Shown piece by piece: positions 1-8,720 of a DNA stretch of 64,000 nt. The position numbers and the translations under genes were made by a program. The stretch comes from Saccharopolyspora elongata (GTDB lineage: Bacteria; Actinomycetota; Actinomycetes; Mycobacteriales; Pseudonocardiaceae). The notes below the pieces were generated by a model. The model had not been told where the DNA came from and did no database searches. It saw only the letters and a list, made by a program, of their open reading frames with translations. How positions within the stretch are numbered: the first letter of the stretch is position 1; each line of letters opens with the position of its first letter. The stretch covers positions 62,001 through 126,000 of the forward strand of contig NZ_SMKW01000019.1 in assembly GCF_004348985.1 (NCBI RefSeq), read 5' to 3'.

Positions 1-1
1 G

Positions 2-223
2 CCGGAGCTGGTCGAGACGGTGGTGCTGTACCTGGCGTGCGATCAGGACGTGAAGCGCACCGCCGAGTTGCTGTTCATCCACCCGAACACGGTCCGGTAC
101 CGCCTGCGCAAGGTCGAGCAGCTGGTCGGCGGCCAGATCGCGTCGGCGAAGGTCGTCGCGAACCTCTACCTCGCGTTCCAGGACGACATCCTCGCCCGGA
201 TCAAGCCCGATCCGCCCGGCTGA
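2..223 (+). CDS. PucR/CdaR-type transcriptional regulator, C-terminal end (partial)
   Basis: Only the last 73 residues are in the window; the gene enters from the left edge. They form a helix-turn-helix of the PucR C-terminal type: a DVKRTAELLFIHPNTVRYRL stretch followed by RKVEQLVG. This matches the HTH that ends PucR/CdaR-family activators of purine, sugar-acid or amino-acid catabolism. The tail ends in PDPPG and a TGA at 221-223. The next gene lies on the opposite strand and converges on it, so a regulatory link to the neighbouring transporter cannot be inferred from position alone. Confidence 0.85.
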   Translation, partial: PELVETVVLYLACDQDVKRTAELLFIHPNTVRYRLRKVEQLVGGQIASAKVVANLYLAFQDDILARIKPDPPG

Positions 224-294
224 GGATCGCGTGGCGCGACAAGGGGTTGTCCCCGGACGCGCCTTGCGCAGGCGCGTCCGGGCGGTGGAGCCGG

Positions 295-1026
295 TCAGAG
301 CACCTTGTCCAGGAAGGTGCGGATGCGGGGATTCGCGTTGCCGTCCGAGAAGAAGTCCTCCGGCGGGAGGTCGGCGGCGATCTTCCCGCCGTCGACGAAG
401 ACGACACGGTCGGCGACCTTGCGGGCGAAGCCCATCTCGTGGGTGACGACGACCATGGTCATGCCGTCGCGGGCGAGCTCGGACATGATGTCGAGAACGT
501 CCTGGACGACCTCGGGATCCAGCGCCGACGTCGGCTCGTCGAAGAGCATCAGCTTCGGGTCCATCGCGGCGGCGCGGACGATCGCGACGCGCTGCTTCTG
601 CCCGCCGGACAACCTGTTCGGGTAAGCGTCCGCGCGTTCGAGCATGCCGACGCGCTGCAGCAGGCCGCGCGCCTTCGCCTCGGCCTCGGCCTTCGACCGC
701 TTGAGCACGTTCACCTGGGGCAGCACGACGTTGCGCAGCGCGGTCATGTTGGGGAACAGGTTGAAGTGCTGGAACACCATGCCCATCCGGGACCGCAGCC
801 GGTCGAGGTCGACACCGCGCCCGGTCAGCTCGTCGCCGTCGAACCGCACGCTGCCGGAGGTCGGGGTTTCCAGCAGGTTGAGGCAGCGCAGGAAGGTGGA
901 CTTCCCGCCGCCGCTGGGGCCGATCACCGCGACCACCTCGCCGGGCTCGATCGTGAAGTCGATCCCGTCGAGCACCTTGACGTCGCCGTAGACCTTGGTC
1001 AGGTCCCGGACTTCCAGTAGTGCCAT
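295..1026 (-). CDS. Polar amino-acid ABC transporter, ATP-binding subunit (GlnQ/HisP type)
   Basis: A 243-residue ATPase that powers uptake of a polar amino acid at the inner face of the membrane. All the ABC motifs are present: Walker [10 protein letters not shown], signature LSGGQKQR, Walker [13 protein letters not shown] and H-loop VVTHEMGFA. Length and motif spacing are typical of GlnQ/HisP. The ATG at 1024-1026 overlaps the stop of the upstream fused binding-protein/permease gene (TGATG), so the two are translationally coupled. Operon position behind a HutG-like enzyme and an IclR regulator suggests histidine, glutamate or arginine as substrate, which is an inference. The gene ends facing the PucR-type gene. 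Confidence 0.95.
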   Translation of the reverse strand: MALLEVRDLTKVYGDVKVLDGIDFTIEPGEVVAVIGPSGGGKSTFLRCLNLLETPTSGSVRFDGDELTGRGVDLDRLRSRMGMVFQHFNLFPNMTALRNVVLPQVNVLKRSKAEAEAKARGLLQRVGMLERADAYPNRLSGGQKQRVAIVRAAAMDPKLMLFDEPTSALDPEVVQDVLDIMSELARDGMTMVVVTHEMGFARKVADRVVFVDGGKIAADLPPEDFFSDGNANPRIRTFLDKVL

Positions 1027-2507
1027 CAGATGTACACCGCCATCTTCTTCTCGATGGTGCTCGTCGCGAAACCGATGAGGTTGGTCATCAGGTAGTAGAG
1101 GAGGCCGATGAACAGGTAGACCGTCAGCGCGTCGAAGGTGCGCGAGATGATGGTCTGCCCCACGAGGAACAACTCGTGGATGGTCACGAAGGACACCAGC
1201 GCCGAGTTCTTCGTCATCGAGACGAACTCGTTGCCCAGCGGCGGGAGCATGCGCAGGAAGGCCTGCGGGATGATCACGTGGCGCATCGCCGAGGCGTGCG
1301 ACATCCCGCACGACCGCGACGCTTCCAGCTGACCGCGGTCCACGGACTGCACGGCACCGCGGAAGATCTCGGTCACGTACGAGCCGCTGTAGAGCCCGAG
1401 CGCGATGATCCCGGCGGCCATGGGCGGGAGTTGCAGGCCGAGCTGGGGGAGCCCGAAGTAGATGAAGAACAGCTGCACCACGAACGGCGTCCCGCGGATG
1501 ACCGAGACGTAGGCGTTGCCGAGCCACCGCAGCGGCGCGATCCGGCTGAGCTTGGCGAAACCGCCGATGGTGCCGAGCAGCAGGCTGAGCACCAGGGCGC
1601 TCAGGATGACCTGGATGCTGACGAGGAGGCCCTGCCAGATCTGCCCCGAGGACTCGATGATGGTGGCCACGTTGAGCAGGGGGTGCCCGCCCGGCTTGGC
1701 CGCCGTGGTCTCCGCGCCGAACCACTTCTCGGTGATCTGCGCGTAGGAGCCGTCGTCGTGCATCTGTTTGAGCGAGGTGTTGAACGCGTCCCGCAGGGCC
1801 GGATCGGCCTTCTGGAAGGCGTAGCCGTAGTTCTCCTCGGTCAGGCGGTCACCGATCTGCTTGAGGCCGCCCTGCTGGGCGATGAAGTACTTCCCGGCGG
1901 GCGCGCCGGTCACGACGGCGTCCGCCTGTCCCAGCCGCACCGACGAGAACATCTGCTCGTTGGTCTGCACCGTGATCAGCTCTGCGGCGGGCTGGTGCTG
2001 CTTGAGCCATTCGACGGACTTCGTGCCCACCTGGACGGCGACCCGCTTGCCCGCGAGATCACCGAGCGACGCGATGGAGTTGTCCTTCTCGTTCGCGAAG
2101 ATCGCGAGGCCGCCGGGGTAGTAGATGTCCGAGAAATCAACGGCTTTGGCGCGTTCGGTGCTGATGTAGATCGCCGAGGCGCCCACGTCGATCTGGTTCG
2201 CCTGCAGCGCGGGAACGATGTTGCCGAACGGCATCTGGGCGAACTCGACGTTCTTGATACCGGCCCGCGCGGCCAGTGCCCGGACCAGGTCGATGTCGAA
2301 GCCGAGCTGCTTTCCCTGGGCGTCGGTGAACTCGAACGGCGGGAAGGTCGCGTCGGTGCCGACCCGGAGCGTGGCCTGCCCGGAACGCAGCGCGTCGAGC
2401 TTGGCGGTGGGCGGTTCTGCCGCGGACGCCGCGCTCGTGGGCACGAGCACGAGCAGGCAGGCGACGAGCGCGGTCGCGAGCCGCGCCCAGGTTCGCTGAC
2501 GGGGCAT
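1026..2507 (-). CDS. Fused substrate-binding protein / permease of an amino-acid ABC transporter
   Basis: A 493-residue fusion of two normally separate transporter parts. Residues 1-30 are a Sec signal or membrane anchor (basic start, then a hydrophobic [10 protein letters not shown] run ending near AASAA). Residues about 45-265 are a periplasmic-type binding protein ([16 protein letters not shown] and [11 protein letters not shown] are typical of the HisJ/GlnH family). Residues about 285-490 are a HisM/GlnP-type permease with several membrane segments and the EAA-like [20 protein letters not shown] loop. Such fusions are known in actinobacteria and Gram-positives. The gene overlaps the ATPase gene by one base and starts directly after the formiminoglutamase gene, so one operon is likely. 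Confidence 0.93.
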   Translation of the reverse strand: MPRQRTWARLATALVACLLVLVPTSAASAAEPPTAKLDALRSGQATLRVGTDATFPPFEFTDAQGKQLGFDIDLVRALAARAGIKNVEFAQMPFGNIVPALQANQIDVGASAIYISTERAKAVDFSDIYYPGGLAIFANEKDNSIASLGDLAGKRVAVQVGTKSVEWLKQHQPAAELITVQTNEQMFSSVRLGQADAVVTGAPAGKYFIAQQGGLKQIGDRLTEENYGYAFQKADPALRDAFNTSLKQMHDDGSYAQITEKWFGAETTAAKPGGHPLLNVATIIESSGQIWQGLLVSIQVILSALVLSLLLGTIGGFAKLSRIAPLRWLGNAYVSVIRGTPFVVQLFFIYFGLPQLGLQLPPMAAGIIALGLYSGSYVTEIFRGAVQSVDRGQLEASRSCGMSHASAMRHVIIPQAFLRMLPPLGNEFVSMTKNSALVSFVTIHELFLVGQTIISRTFDALTVYLFIGLLYYLMTNLIGFATSTIEKKMAVYI

Positions 2508-3458
2508 TCAGTGTCCTTCCGGGACAGATCGGTCGGCGGCGCTCGTCGCGATCGTGTGCACGAGGCGGGCCGCGATCCGAGCGGTGCGGTTGTCGATGTC
2601 GTGGGCGGGGTTCAGTTCGGTGATGTCGGCCAGGGCGAGCTTCGGGTCGCCGCCGATCAGCCGGCACACCTCGATGACGACACCGGCGGGTACGCCGAGG
2701 GTCGAAGGAGCGCTGACCCCCGGCGCCTGTGCGGCGGGGAGCACGTCGAGATCGATCGACAGGTACAGCGCGTCGACGTCCGCGATGAAGGCCCGGACGA
2801 ATTCGAAGACGTCCTCGATGTGCCGTTCCTGGCAGTCGAGGTCCTGGAGGTGGCGGACGCCGAGCTGGCTCGCCGTGGCGAACAACGCGGCGGTGTTGCT
2901 GGGCTGGCTGATTCCGATCACCGCGTAGGTGAATTCGGCGCCGCGCCCGGCTTCTCCCACGGCGATCTGCCGGAACGGGGTGCCGGACGACGCGCGATCG
3001 GCCTCCCGCAGGTCGAAGTGCGCATCGAGGTTGAGCACGCCCAGCCGCCGCCCGTCCAGCAGGCCGCTGCGGGCGAGCCCGAGGTAGGAACCGTAGGCGG
3101 TCTCGTGCCCGCCGCCGAGCACGACCGGGAGGTTTCCGCCGCGGAGCTGTTCCGCGACCGCCTCGGCGAGGTCGTCCTGCGCCGCTTCGAGGGCGTCACC
3201 GGCGACCGCGACGTCGCCGGCGTCGTGCACGACGGCCTCTCGCTGGATCGCAAAACTCCCCAGGGCCGCGCGGATCGCGCCCGGCCCCGCCTGGGCCCCT
3301 GGACGACCGCCGTTGCGGCGGACGCCGATGTCGCAGGGAAAGCCGATCAGCGAAACGCCAGTGACACCGGGTGATTCGTTGATCGCGTTGTGCCACCTGC
3401 GATGTTCCGGCCCGCTGCCGTCGACGCGTCCGGTCCAGCAGGGAACGGATGTGCTCAC
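2508..3458 (-). CDS. hutG: Formimidoylglutamase / ureohydrolase (HutG-like)
   Basis: A 316-residue binuclear-manganese ureohydrolase of the arginase/agmatinase/formiminoglutamase family. The metal motifs are present: GGGHET near residue 113, NLDAHFD near 143 and SIDLDVLPAAQAPGVSAP near 232. The last motif has VLPAA where arginases usually have DPxxA. GGGHETAYGSYLGL resembles HutG, which would convert N-formimino-glutamate to glutamate and formamide in histidine breakdown; agmatinase activity cannot be excluded. I chose the GTG at 3456-3458 because it overlaps the IclR stop (GTGA). No other hut gene is in the window, so the exact substrate is uncertain although the family is secure. Confidence 0.85.
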   Translation of the reverse strand: MSTSVPCWTGRVDGSGPEHRRWHNAINESPGVTGVSLIGFPCDIGVRRNGGRPGAQAGPGAIRAALGSFAIQREAVVHDAGDVAVAGDALEAAQDDLAEAVAEQLRGGNLPVVLGGGHETAYGSYLGLARSGLLDGRRLGVLNLDAHFDLREADRASSGTPFRQIAVGEAGRGAEFTYAVIGISQPSNTAALFATASQLGVRHLQDLDCQERHIEDVFEFVRAFIADVDALYLSIDLDVLPAAQAPGVSAPSTLGVPAGVVIEVCRLIGGDPKLALADITELNPAHDIDNRTARIAARLVHTIATSAADRSVPEGH

Positions 3459-4207
3459 GCGTACTCCTCCAGTCTGCTGATGTCCTGCGCTGCGGCGTGC
3501 GTGAGCGTGACGAGGGACTCGTGCCGAGGCCGGACGCGGAAGTCCGGGGCCATCGTGCTGACCACGCCGACGAGGTTCTGCTTCCGGTCCAGCACGGGCA
3601 CGCTCACGCCCCACACGCCCGGATCGACCTGACCGACGCTCACCGCGAAGCCCTGGCCCCGCACGCGCCGCAGGTCGATCTCCAACTTGTGGACCTGCGA
3701 TGGGGTCAGCCCGTGCGCCGCGGCGGCGCGCGCGACCCGGTCCTCGGGCAGGTGCGCCAGCAGGGCCTGGGCGCTGGCGCCGAAGGTGAGTGGCTTGCTC
3801 AGCCCGGGGGAGAAGCTGCACCGGACGACGCGCGTCCCCTCGGCCGCTTCGACGCAGAGCACGTCGTTGTCGCGGGCGATGAGGAACGCCGCGAGCTCGT
3901 CGGTGTCGGCCGCCAGCCGCCGGAGGCGGCGCTTCACCCCACCCTGGCTGAGCGCCTCGCGCCGGTAGTTCTCCGCCATCTGCACCGTCAGCGACCCCGC
4001 GCAGTAGCGGCCGCGCGTGCGCGCCTGGTGCACCAACCCGATTTCGACGAACGTCGTCAGGTGCCGGTACACGGCGCTGGACGGGATCCCGGTGACCGCG
4101 GAGATCTCCTCCGCCGTCGCGCTCTCGCGTTCGGCGAACACGGCAAGGATCCGCGCTGCTCGCGTACCGGCTTTCCGGTTGGTTTCCGGGCTTGTCACGG
4201 CGGGCAC
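3455..4207 (-). CDS. IclR-family transcriptional regulator
   Basis: A 250-residue regulator. A winged helix at about residues 15-75 contains ATAEEISAVTGIPSSAVYRHL. A C-terminal IclR effector domain follows, with the GFAVSVGQVDPGVWGVSVPV signature and a C-terminal helix. It is first in an operon with the HutG-like enzyme and the amino-acid transporter, with a GTGA overlap to the next gene, so it probably controls their expression in response to an amino acid or breakdown product. A strong palindrome lies 35 bp upstream of the start and is a good candidate for its own operator. Confidence 0.93.
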   Translation of the reverse strand: MPAVTSPETNRKAGTRAARILAVFAERESATAEEISAVTGIPSSAVYRHLTTFVEIGLVHQARTRGRYCAGSLTVQMAENYRREALSQGGVKRRLRRLAADTDELAAFLIARDNDVLCVEAAEGTRVVRCSFSPGLSKPLTFGASAQALLAHLPEDRVARAAAAHGLTPSQVHKLEIDLRRVRGQGFAVSVGQVDPGVWGVSVPVLDRKQNLVGVVSTMAPDFRVRPRHESLVTLTHAAAQDISRLEEYA

Positions 4208-4241
4208 GCTACGTCGGCGGTGACCAGCTGCCCAGCAATTC

Positions 4242-4271
4242 TTCCCAGTGACTGGGAATGTTATTCCCAGT
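4242..4271. promoter_or_regulatory. Candidate IclR operator (perfect dyad plus third half-site)
   Basis: TTCCCAGT-G-ACTGGGAA is a perfect dyad with 8-bp arms (4242-4258). It is followed six bases later by another TTCCCAGT half-site (4264-4271). It lies 35 bp upstream of the IclR start codon. IclR proteins bind palindromes in their own promoters, so autoregulation is the simplest reading. Confidence 0.55.
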
Positions 4272-4726
4272 GCTCGGCCGTGCGCGGAGAGGCGCCGAAA
4301 CCAGGACCGACAGCGACGATCCGGCTACTGGCGGTTATCCGATGACCGTCGGCCCTGACCGAGCGTGCGTTCCGGTTCGGCGACTCCAACGTCACCACCG
4401 CCGGGGGGGCCGACACCTCAACATCGGTAACGTGCCGATCATCGAAGGTCAGTACGTCGCCATCTGCATGGTCGTCACCGGCTGGACCACCCCGCCCCGC
4501 CTGTCGAGCACGCCCACCGGAGCCGGCGCGCAGCTGCTCATCGGCGAACAGCCGTACTCGGTCTACCAAGGCGGCCAGGGCCTCCCCGCCGCCCGCGTCG
4601 CTGGACATGACCGAGGCCAAGTGGACCCGCGTGAACCAGCTGTTCTGGTTCGCCTCGCGTAAGGCCACAACCCCATGTCTCACAACGAAACCCCCGCCGA
4701 CGTCATCCAGACCATCGGGAGCTGAC

Positions 4727-4900
4727 ATGTCCTGGCGCGGAGCGCGCTCGCTGGAAACCCTGCGTCAGCAGTTCAACACCGCGTTCCCGGGCCGGAGCAA
4801 GGCATCCGACGGCGGCATCAGCGACACCAACCACCAGAACCGCACCAGTGATCACAACCCGTGGGTCGGCTCGGCCGCCGACGGCCGGATGCTCGTCACC
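4727..4900 (+). pseudogene. Phage-type gene remnant (lysin/peptidase-like N-terminus)
   Basis: The frame opens MSWRGARSLETLRQQFN and continues with GRSKASDGGISD and RTSDHNPW. That pattern (SLxxLRxQxN, PxRSKASDG, TSDHNP) is familiar from actinophage and prophage proteins related to cell-wall-cutting peptidases. A GGGAG ribosome site precedes the ATG. After about residue 60 the frame turns into low-quality sequence with no family resemblance, so only the N-terminus survives. The stretch 4272-4726 before it holds only broken frames and no recognisable gene; I read 4.27-4.93 kb as eroded prophage. Confidence 0.5.
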
Positions 4901-4993
4901 GCAAGGGAATTCACCCGTTCAATGAGCACACAGTGCTTACAATGCGACGCACTTAGTAATCACAGGTTCGCCCGGAAAGATCAGCACCCCACG

Positions 4994-5037
4994 CGCGCCC
5001 CACGTCGTCGCCCTGATCGGGTACGGCGTGGGGCGCG
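4994..5037 (-). terminator. Stem-loop terminator of the APH-family gene
   Basis: CGCGCCCCACG (4994-5004) pairs perfectly with CGTGGGGCGCG (5027-5037). The structure lies 14 bp past the stop codon of the minus-strand kinase gene. There is no strong U-tract, as is common in high-GC actinomycetes. Confidence 0.6.
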
Positions 5038-5050
5038 TTCGCCGTTGTGG

Positions 5051-5887
5051 TTACGTTGCGAGCTCGTCGACCAGATGCCGGAGCGGTGCGGCGAGTTCGG
5101 GGTGGTCGCCCATGTCAACGCGGTGCTGCAGGCGGGCGGCGACGTAGAGCAGTGCGGTGGTGCCGGTCGGGGTGTCGAGCACGTCGGCGAAGGCGTCCCA
5201 CACGGTCGCCGCGGTGCGGGGTGCGAGCAGGCTGTAGCAGTACAGCGACGCGGCGTCCGTGCCGACCGGGCCGCGGCCCCAGAGTTCCCAATCGAGGATG
5301 CCGAACTCGGGTTGCAGCAGGTTCGCCCAGTGCAGATCACCGTGCACGGTTTCCCACTCCCGCAACTCGATCGACACCCCGAGCGCGTCCCGAACGGCCT
5401 TGCGGATCGCCGGTTCGTCCTTGCGTATCCGCGCCGTCGGGGTCACCCGGATCACGTCGAGGCTGCGGCGCAGCTCGGACCACCACCCCGAAGGCAGGTC
5501 GACGTCGGCTCGAAGGGCGTCGCTGCCCGAGCACGGCCGGCCGGGCACGTAGGTCATGAGCTCGGCGCGCTGCCGCCGCACCTCAGGGATCTCCCACTCG
5601 ACGACATCGACCACGTGCGGCTTGTGGATGCCGGTAATGGTGTTCGCGTCGGTGTTGCCGGTCCACCAATCGCCCTGTGCCCACTGGATTTGCTCGGAAA
5701 CCACCCGCAGCCAGTGGCACCCGTCCGGGCTGTTCGCGGGGGCGCTGGCGGACCGCAGCCGCCACCCGAACACAGGCTCGCCCGCCACGGTCACCCCGAA
5801 GTGCTCGGCAGCGCGCGCGAGGTTGCTCCGCATCCATGCGGCGAACTGGCGGTCGGCCTCGGCGACCTCGGCAGCGGTCGGGTCCAT
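5051..5887 (-). CDS. Aminoglycoside-phosphotransferase-family kinase (APH fold)
   Basis: A 278-residue protein of the APH/choline-kinase fold. The Brenner-type catalytic loop VHGDLHWANLL (HGDxxxxN) is intact, and the metal-binding motif appears as GILDWELWG (DxE in place of DFG). The N-terminal lobe is less conserved (residues 1-90). The family phosphorylates small molecules, from aminoglycosides to amino sugars; the substrate here cannot be read. Its start overlaps the stop of the upstream reading frame (TGATG), so it was once part of the damaged dioxygenase/radical-SAM operon. It appears intact itself and may now be an isolated gene with no functional partners. Confidence 0.85.
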   Translation of the reverse strand: MDPTAAEVAEADRQFAAWMRSNLARAAEHFGVTVAGEPVFGWRLRSASAPANSPDGCHWLRVVSEQIQWAQGDWWTGNTDANTITGIHKPHVVDVVEWEIPEVRRQRAELMTYVPGRPCSGSDALRADVDLPSGWWSELRRSLDVIRVTPTARIRKDEPAIRKAVRDALGVSIELREWETVHGDLHWANLLQPEFGILDWELWGRGPVGTDAASLYCYSLLAPRTAATVWDAFADVLDTPTGTTALLYVAARLQHRVDMGDHPELAAPLRHLVDELAT

Positions 5888-6012
5888 CAGTCGATGATGT
5901 GCCGCAGGTAGCTGTCCGGGCTGGCGAGGTAGCGGCGCCAGTGGTCGACGAGTTCGAGTTCATCCCACTTGATCCGCCGGAGCCCGTGCTCCCCCACTTC
6001 GATGATGTCAGC
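5887..6012 (-). pseudogene. C-terminal remnant of an unidentified gene
   Basis: About 41 residues (ADIIEVGEHGL, then KWDELELVDHWRRY, ending LRHIID) have coding-like composition and end in a TGA that overlaps the kinase start by one base. They are in a different frame from the SPASM remnant immediately upstream and have no start of their own. I do not recognise the family. The TGATG overlap suggests it was the gene preceding the kinase in an intact ancestor. Confidence 0.45.
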
Positions 6013-6021
6013 GCCGGGCGT

Positions 6022-6284
6022 GGCGGCCACACCAGCCCGGTCGGCGAAACCGCGATCTTGCCATCGCCGCAGTGCCCGCACAGCTGATCAAGCCCGGCCG
6101 CACCGGTGCGCACCCCTCGACCAACCTGCCGCAGCCGGTCGGTACCGATCTTGGTCAGCCCCAGCTCACGCAGCTCGGCCACGGCCTGGTCGCTGCGCTG
6201 GCCCTCCCCGAGGTTGACCACGCCCACGCGTAGCGGGATCGACCGCCTCAGCGCCTCGACGATGTTGGCCTTGGTGCGGTCGGA
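6022..6284 (-). pseudogene. Radical-SAM / SPASM protein C-terminal remnant
   Basis: In frame with the dioxygenase start, the sequence changes near 6285 to RTKANIVEALRRSIPLRVGV, then KIGTDRLRQVGRG, then CGHCGDGKIAVSPTGLVWP. The CxxC and SPTGxVWPC pattern is a SPASM iron-sulfur region of radical-SAM peptide- or small-molecule-modifying enzymes. The radical-SAM CxxxCxxC core is absent, and the SPASM region is cut just where the next cysteine (VWPC) would stand. A deletion that removed most of the enzyme and left its tail joined to the dioxygenase explains this best. Confidence 0.65.
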
Positions 6285-6758
6285 GCCGAGGTAACCCGCG
6301 GCGCCTCCGAAGAGTGCAGATTGCGGCGCCGACAATGCGTGAAGCGCTTCCGGTTCGGACTTGGCAAGGTCGTCGTAGACCGCCAGTCCGTCGATCACGA
6401 CGCATTCGCCGCCTGTAGCGGATGGCTGTCGACATGCCATCAATAGCAGCGTCGGCGGGTGCGGGACACCCGAACGATCCGTGTGCGGGTCGAGGGCTTC
6501 CGCGCTGAAACCGGCGAATCCCGATCGGTGCCCTAGGGACCCGAAGTTAGCGATCGTGGTCACACCGCTGGCTCCACTGTCCCGGTGCGGCATGATGCTG
6601 CCAAGTGAGCGTGCGAGGTCAAGCAACACAGCCTGATCACGGACACCGTCGACGAGCGCAAGCCCGTGCCCCGCGAGATTGGTGATGAGCTCCGCGTGGT
6701 AGTCACCCGCTGTGAGGTCGATCCGGTCTTCGCTGACGCCTGACGAGGCGGGGAGCAT
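6285..6758 (-). pseudogene. TauD/TfdA-family dioxygenase, truncated
   Basis: The first 158 residues belong to an Fe(II)/2-oxoglutarate dioxygenase of the TauD/TfdA type. GLALVDGVRD, GSIMPHRDSGASGV and the iron-ligand HxD in LDPHTDRSGVPHPPTLLLM are visible, followed by GGECVVIDG. A good GGAGG site precedes the ATG. The distal iron-ligand histidine and the arginine for 2-oxoglutarate, which come in the last third of the family, are missing because the frame runs into a SPASM sequence near residue 158. The product should be inactive as an oxygenase. Confidence 0.7.
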
Positions 6759-6825
6759 TTTCGTTACCTCCGGAAATGTCGATCAGGTGCCTCTCAGCTC
6801 ACCCCGCTGTTCTGACCGCGTCCAC

Positions 6826-6838
6826 TGACAGATTGTCA
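6826..6838. promoter_or_regulatory. Short dyad between the divergent dioxygenase remnant and NUDIX gene
   Basis: TGACA-GAT-TGTCA is a perfect 5-bp-arm dyad in the 177-bp divergent promoter region, about 100 bp upstream of the NUDIX gene. It could be bound by the XRE regulator encoded next door, but the arms are short and chance cannot be excluded. Confidence 0.25.
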
Positions 6839-6935
6839 CCACGAATCATGTGTCATCGCTGCCGGTAACCGTGCATGCGGTGCTACGTTGCCGAACGTCC
6901 GTAGCCCTAGCTCGATCACGCCCAGGAGGCTTCAC

Positions 6936-7373
6936 ATGACCACGCCCGGCGCTGCGCCGCGTAGCTACCCGATCTCGATCAAGGGCGTCGTCGTTCGTGA
7001 TGGCTTGGTGCTGCTGCTGAAGAACGAGCGCGAGGAATGGGAGCTGCCCGGCGGCCGGATCGAGATCGGAGAGACTCCAGAGGAGTGCGTCGCTCGCGAG
7101 ATCACAGAGGAGACGTCCTGGCCAGTCACGACCGGGCCCGTTCTCAACTCGTGGATGTATCACATCCACGCCGTCGACAAGCACGTCTTCATCGTGACCT
7201 ACGGCTGCTACCCGGACACCGACGCAGAACCCGTCCTGTCCCACGAACACAAGGAAGTCGGCTTGTTTCCTGAGTCGGCGATCGCCGATCTGAACATGCC
7301 CGAGGGCTACAAGCGGTCGATCTCCGCCTGGTTCGCCCGGCTGCGAGCCGCTGAATCCGAACTCGTGGGGTGA
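6936..7373 (+). CDS. NUDIX hydrolase
   Basis: A 145-residue NUDIX protein that hydrolyses a nucleoside diphosphate linked to another group. The NUDIX box reads GGRIEIGETPEECVAREITEE, so the metal-binding REITEE is intact, but the usual glycine after EEx is serine (EETS). The ATG at 6936 has AGGAGG seven bases upstream, and this start is preferred over in-frame codons further upstream. The gene is followed six bases later by an XRE-type regulator on the same strand. Substrate unknown. Confidence 0.9.
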   Translation: MTTPGAAPRSYPISIKGVVVRDGLVLLLKNEREEWELPGGRIEIGETPEECVAREITEETSWPVTTGPVLNSWMYHIHAVDKHVFIVTYGCYPDTDAEPVLSHEHKEVGLFPESAIADLNMPEGYKRSISAWFARLRAAESELVG

Positions 7374-7379
7374 GAGAGC

Positions 7380-8680
7380 ATGGCCATTCGGCGGTGCGAG
7401 GCATGCGGGGCGCAGCTCAGCCGTTACGCGACCGAAGCGGTTTGCCCGACCTGCCACGCAATGGCAAACGCTCCAGCGCCCGCCCTTCCCGCCGCACAAC
7501 TCGCTCCGGCTGTATGGATGTGGTCTGCCCCTGAAGCCAACATCGCCCTCGCGACTCGCGACCTCCCCACGATCCTGCGCATCTACCGCCGGTTGAACCG
7601 GCTCAGCCAGGAGAAACTGGCAGCCATCCTCGGCTACGACAAGACCTACATCTCCATGATCGAGACCGGCCGCCGAACTATCAGCGACGTCGCCACCCGT
7701 CGGCACATCGCGCGCACCCTGGGGCTCCCCCCGCACGCACTCGGCGTGACCGATGCCGATGATGCCGACTTCGCCGCCATGCTCCAGTTCGCCGACTCCA
7801 CCATTCGACTGGCCGAGATCGCACGCCAGTCAGGACTGCGGTCGACGCCGTCAACGAGCTGTGGCCGCTGGTAGCTCGACTGGAAGCCCGAGCCGCAGAA
7901 GGTCACATCGAACTCGACAGCCTCATGCTCCTGGCCCAAGGACGGGTTGCCCTTGGCGTCTCGCTCGGCACGGTGCTTCCCGAAGAACGCCTCGCCACCG
8001 CCGCACGCTGGACAGGGAAAGCACTGCTCATCGCGCAGCGTTTGGGCGACACCGAATTCCTTGCGCACACGCTGCGCATGCACGGAAACGAGCTGCGCAA
8101 GGCCGGGCATGAACCTGCTGCGGTCGCCAGGCTCGAACAGGCCGCGGAGCTCACCCCTGATGCGACTGGGCAAGGAACCGCGCTCGCGTTGCTGTCCAGA
8201 GCAACAGGCGAACTCGGCGCCCCGGACCGCTTCGACCACGCCATCGGCCGCTACCGCGATCTCCTCGACCAACACCCCGGCGACGGGATGCTGTTCAACC
8301 CGTTCACCTTTCGCGAGATCGAACTACGGGGCCTCATGGCAACGGGCCGAGCCGACCAAGCTGTGAGAGTCGTCGACGCAGCCCAAGTCGATGCAGCCCC
8401 GGCAGCGCCGCAGTGGCACATCATCGAGCGCGTCACAGCCGGGCAGGTCCTCCTCGAAGCGGGCGAACGACACGGCGCAGAGGAAGCGCTCCGAACTGCG
8501 CTTCAGGCTGCCGAAGCCCAGCGTCTACCGCACCAGATCCAACGCGCCATTCGCGCGGCGCGGGTGGGTCCGCTCGAAACAGTCGGCGCTGATGGTGAGG
8601 CGGCATTGCAGAGGTTGCGCGACCTGCTTGGCCAATCGGCACTCACGGGTGCCGATTCGGTTTCCCGACCCGCACAGTGA
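7380..8680 (+). pseudogene. XRE-family regulator with TPR-like C-terminus, split by a one-base frameshift
   Basis: The first frame (7380-7874) has an N-terminal zinc ribbon (CEACGAQLS...CPTCHAMA) and an XRE helix-turn-helix (LSQEKLAAILGYDKTYISMIETGRR). It continues to IRLAEIARQSG and then loses coding character. From about 7835 another frame continues smoothly (AVDAVNELWPLVARLEAR, then tetratricopeptide-like helices to 8680). Adding one base near 7833-7834 would restore a single protein of about 430 residues, a layout common in actinomycete XRE-TPR regulators. It is either a real disabling mutation, a sequencing error or, less likely, recoding. The upstream NUDIX gene is probably co-transcribed. 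Confidence 0.75.
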
Positions 8681-8683
8681 TAT

Positions 8684-8720
8684 GCCCGCCCGGCAAGGAA
8701 CCGGACGGGCACTCGTTTTT
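8684..8720 (+). terminator. Intrinsic terminator after the XRE-TPR gene
   Basis: GCCCGCCCGG (8684-8693) pairs with CCGGACGGGC (8701-8710) with one mismatch around a 7-base loop. It is followed closely by five T residues (8716-8720). This is a classical rho-independent layout four bases after the stop codon. Confidence 0.75.

Noticed and set aside
4261-4728. A 155-residue minus-strand gene upstream of the IclR operator
   Set aside because: No ribosome site, no recognisable domain, and the plus strand over the same region has phage-like words.
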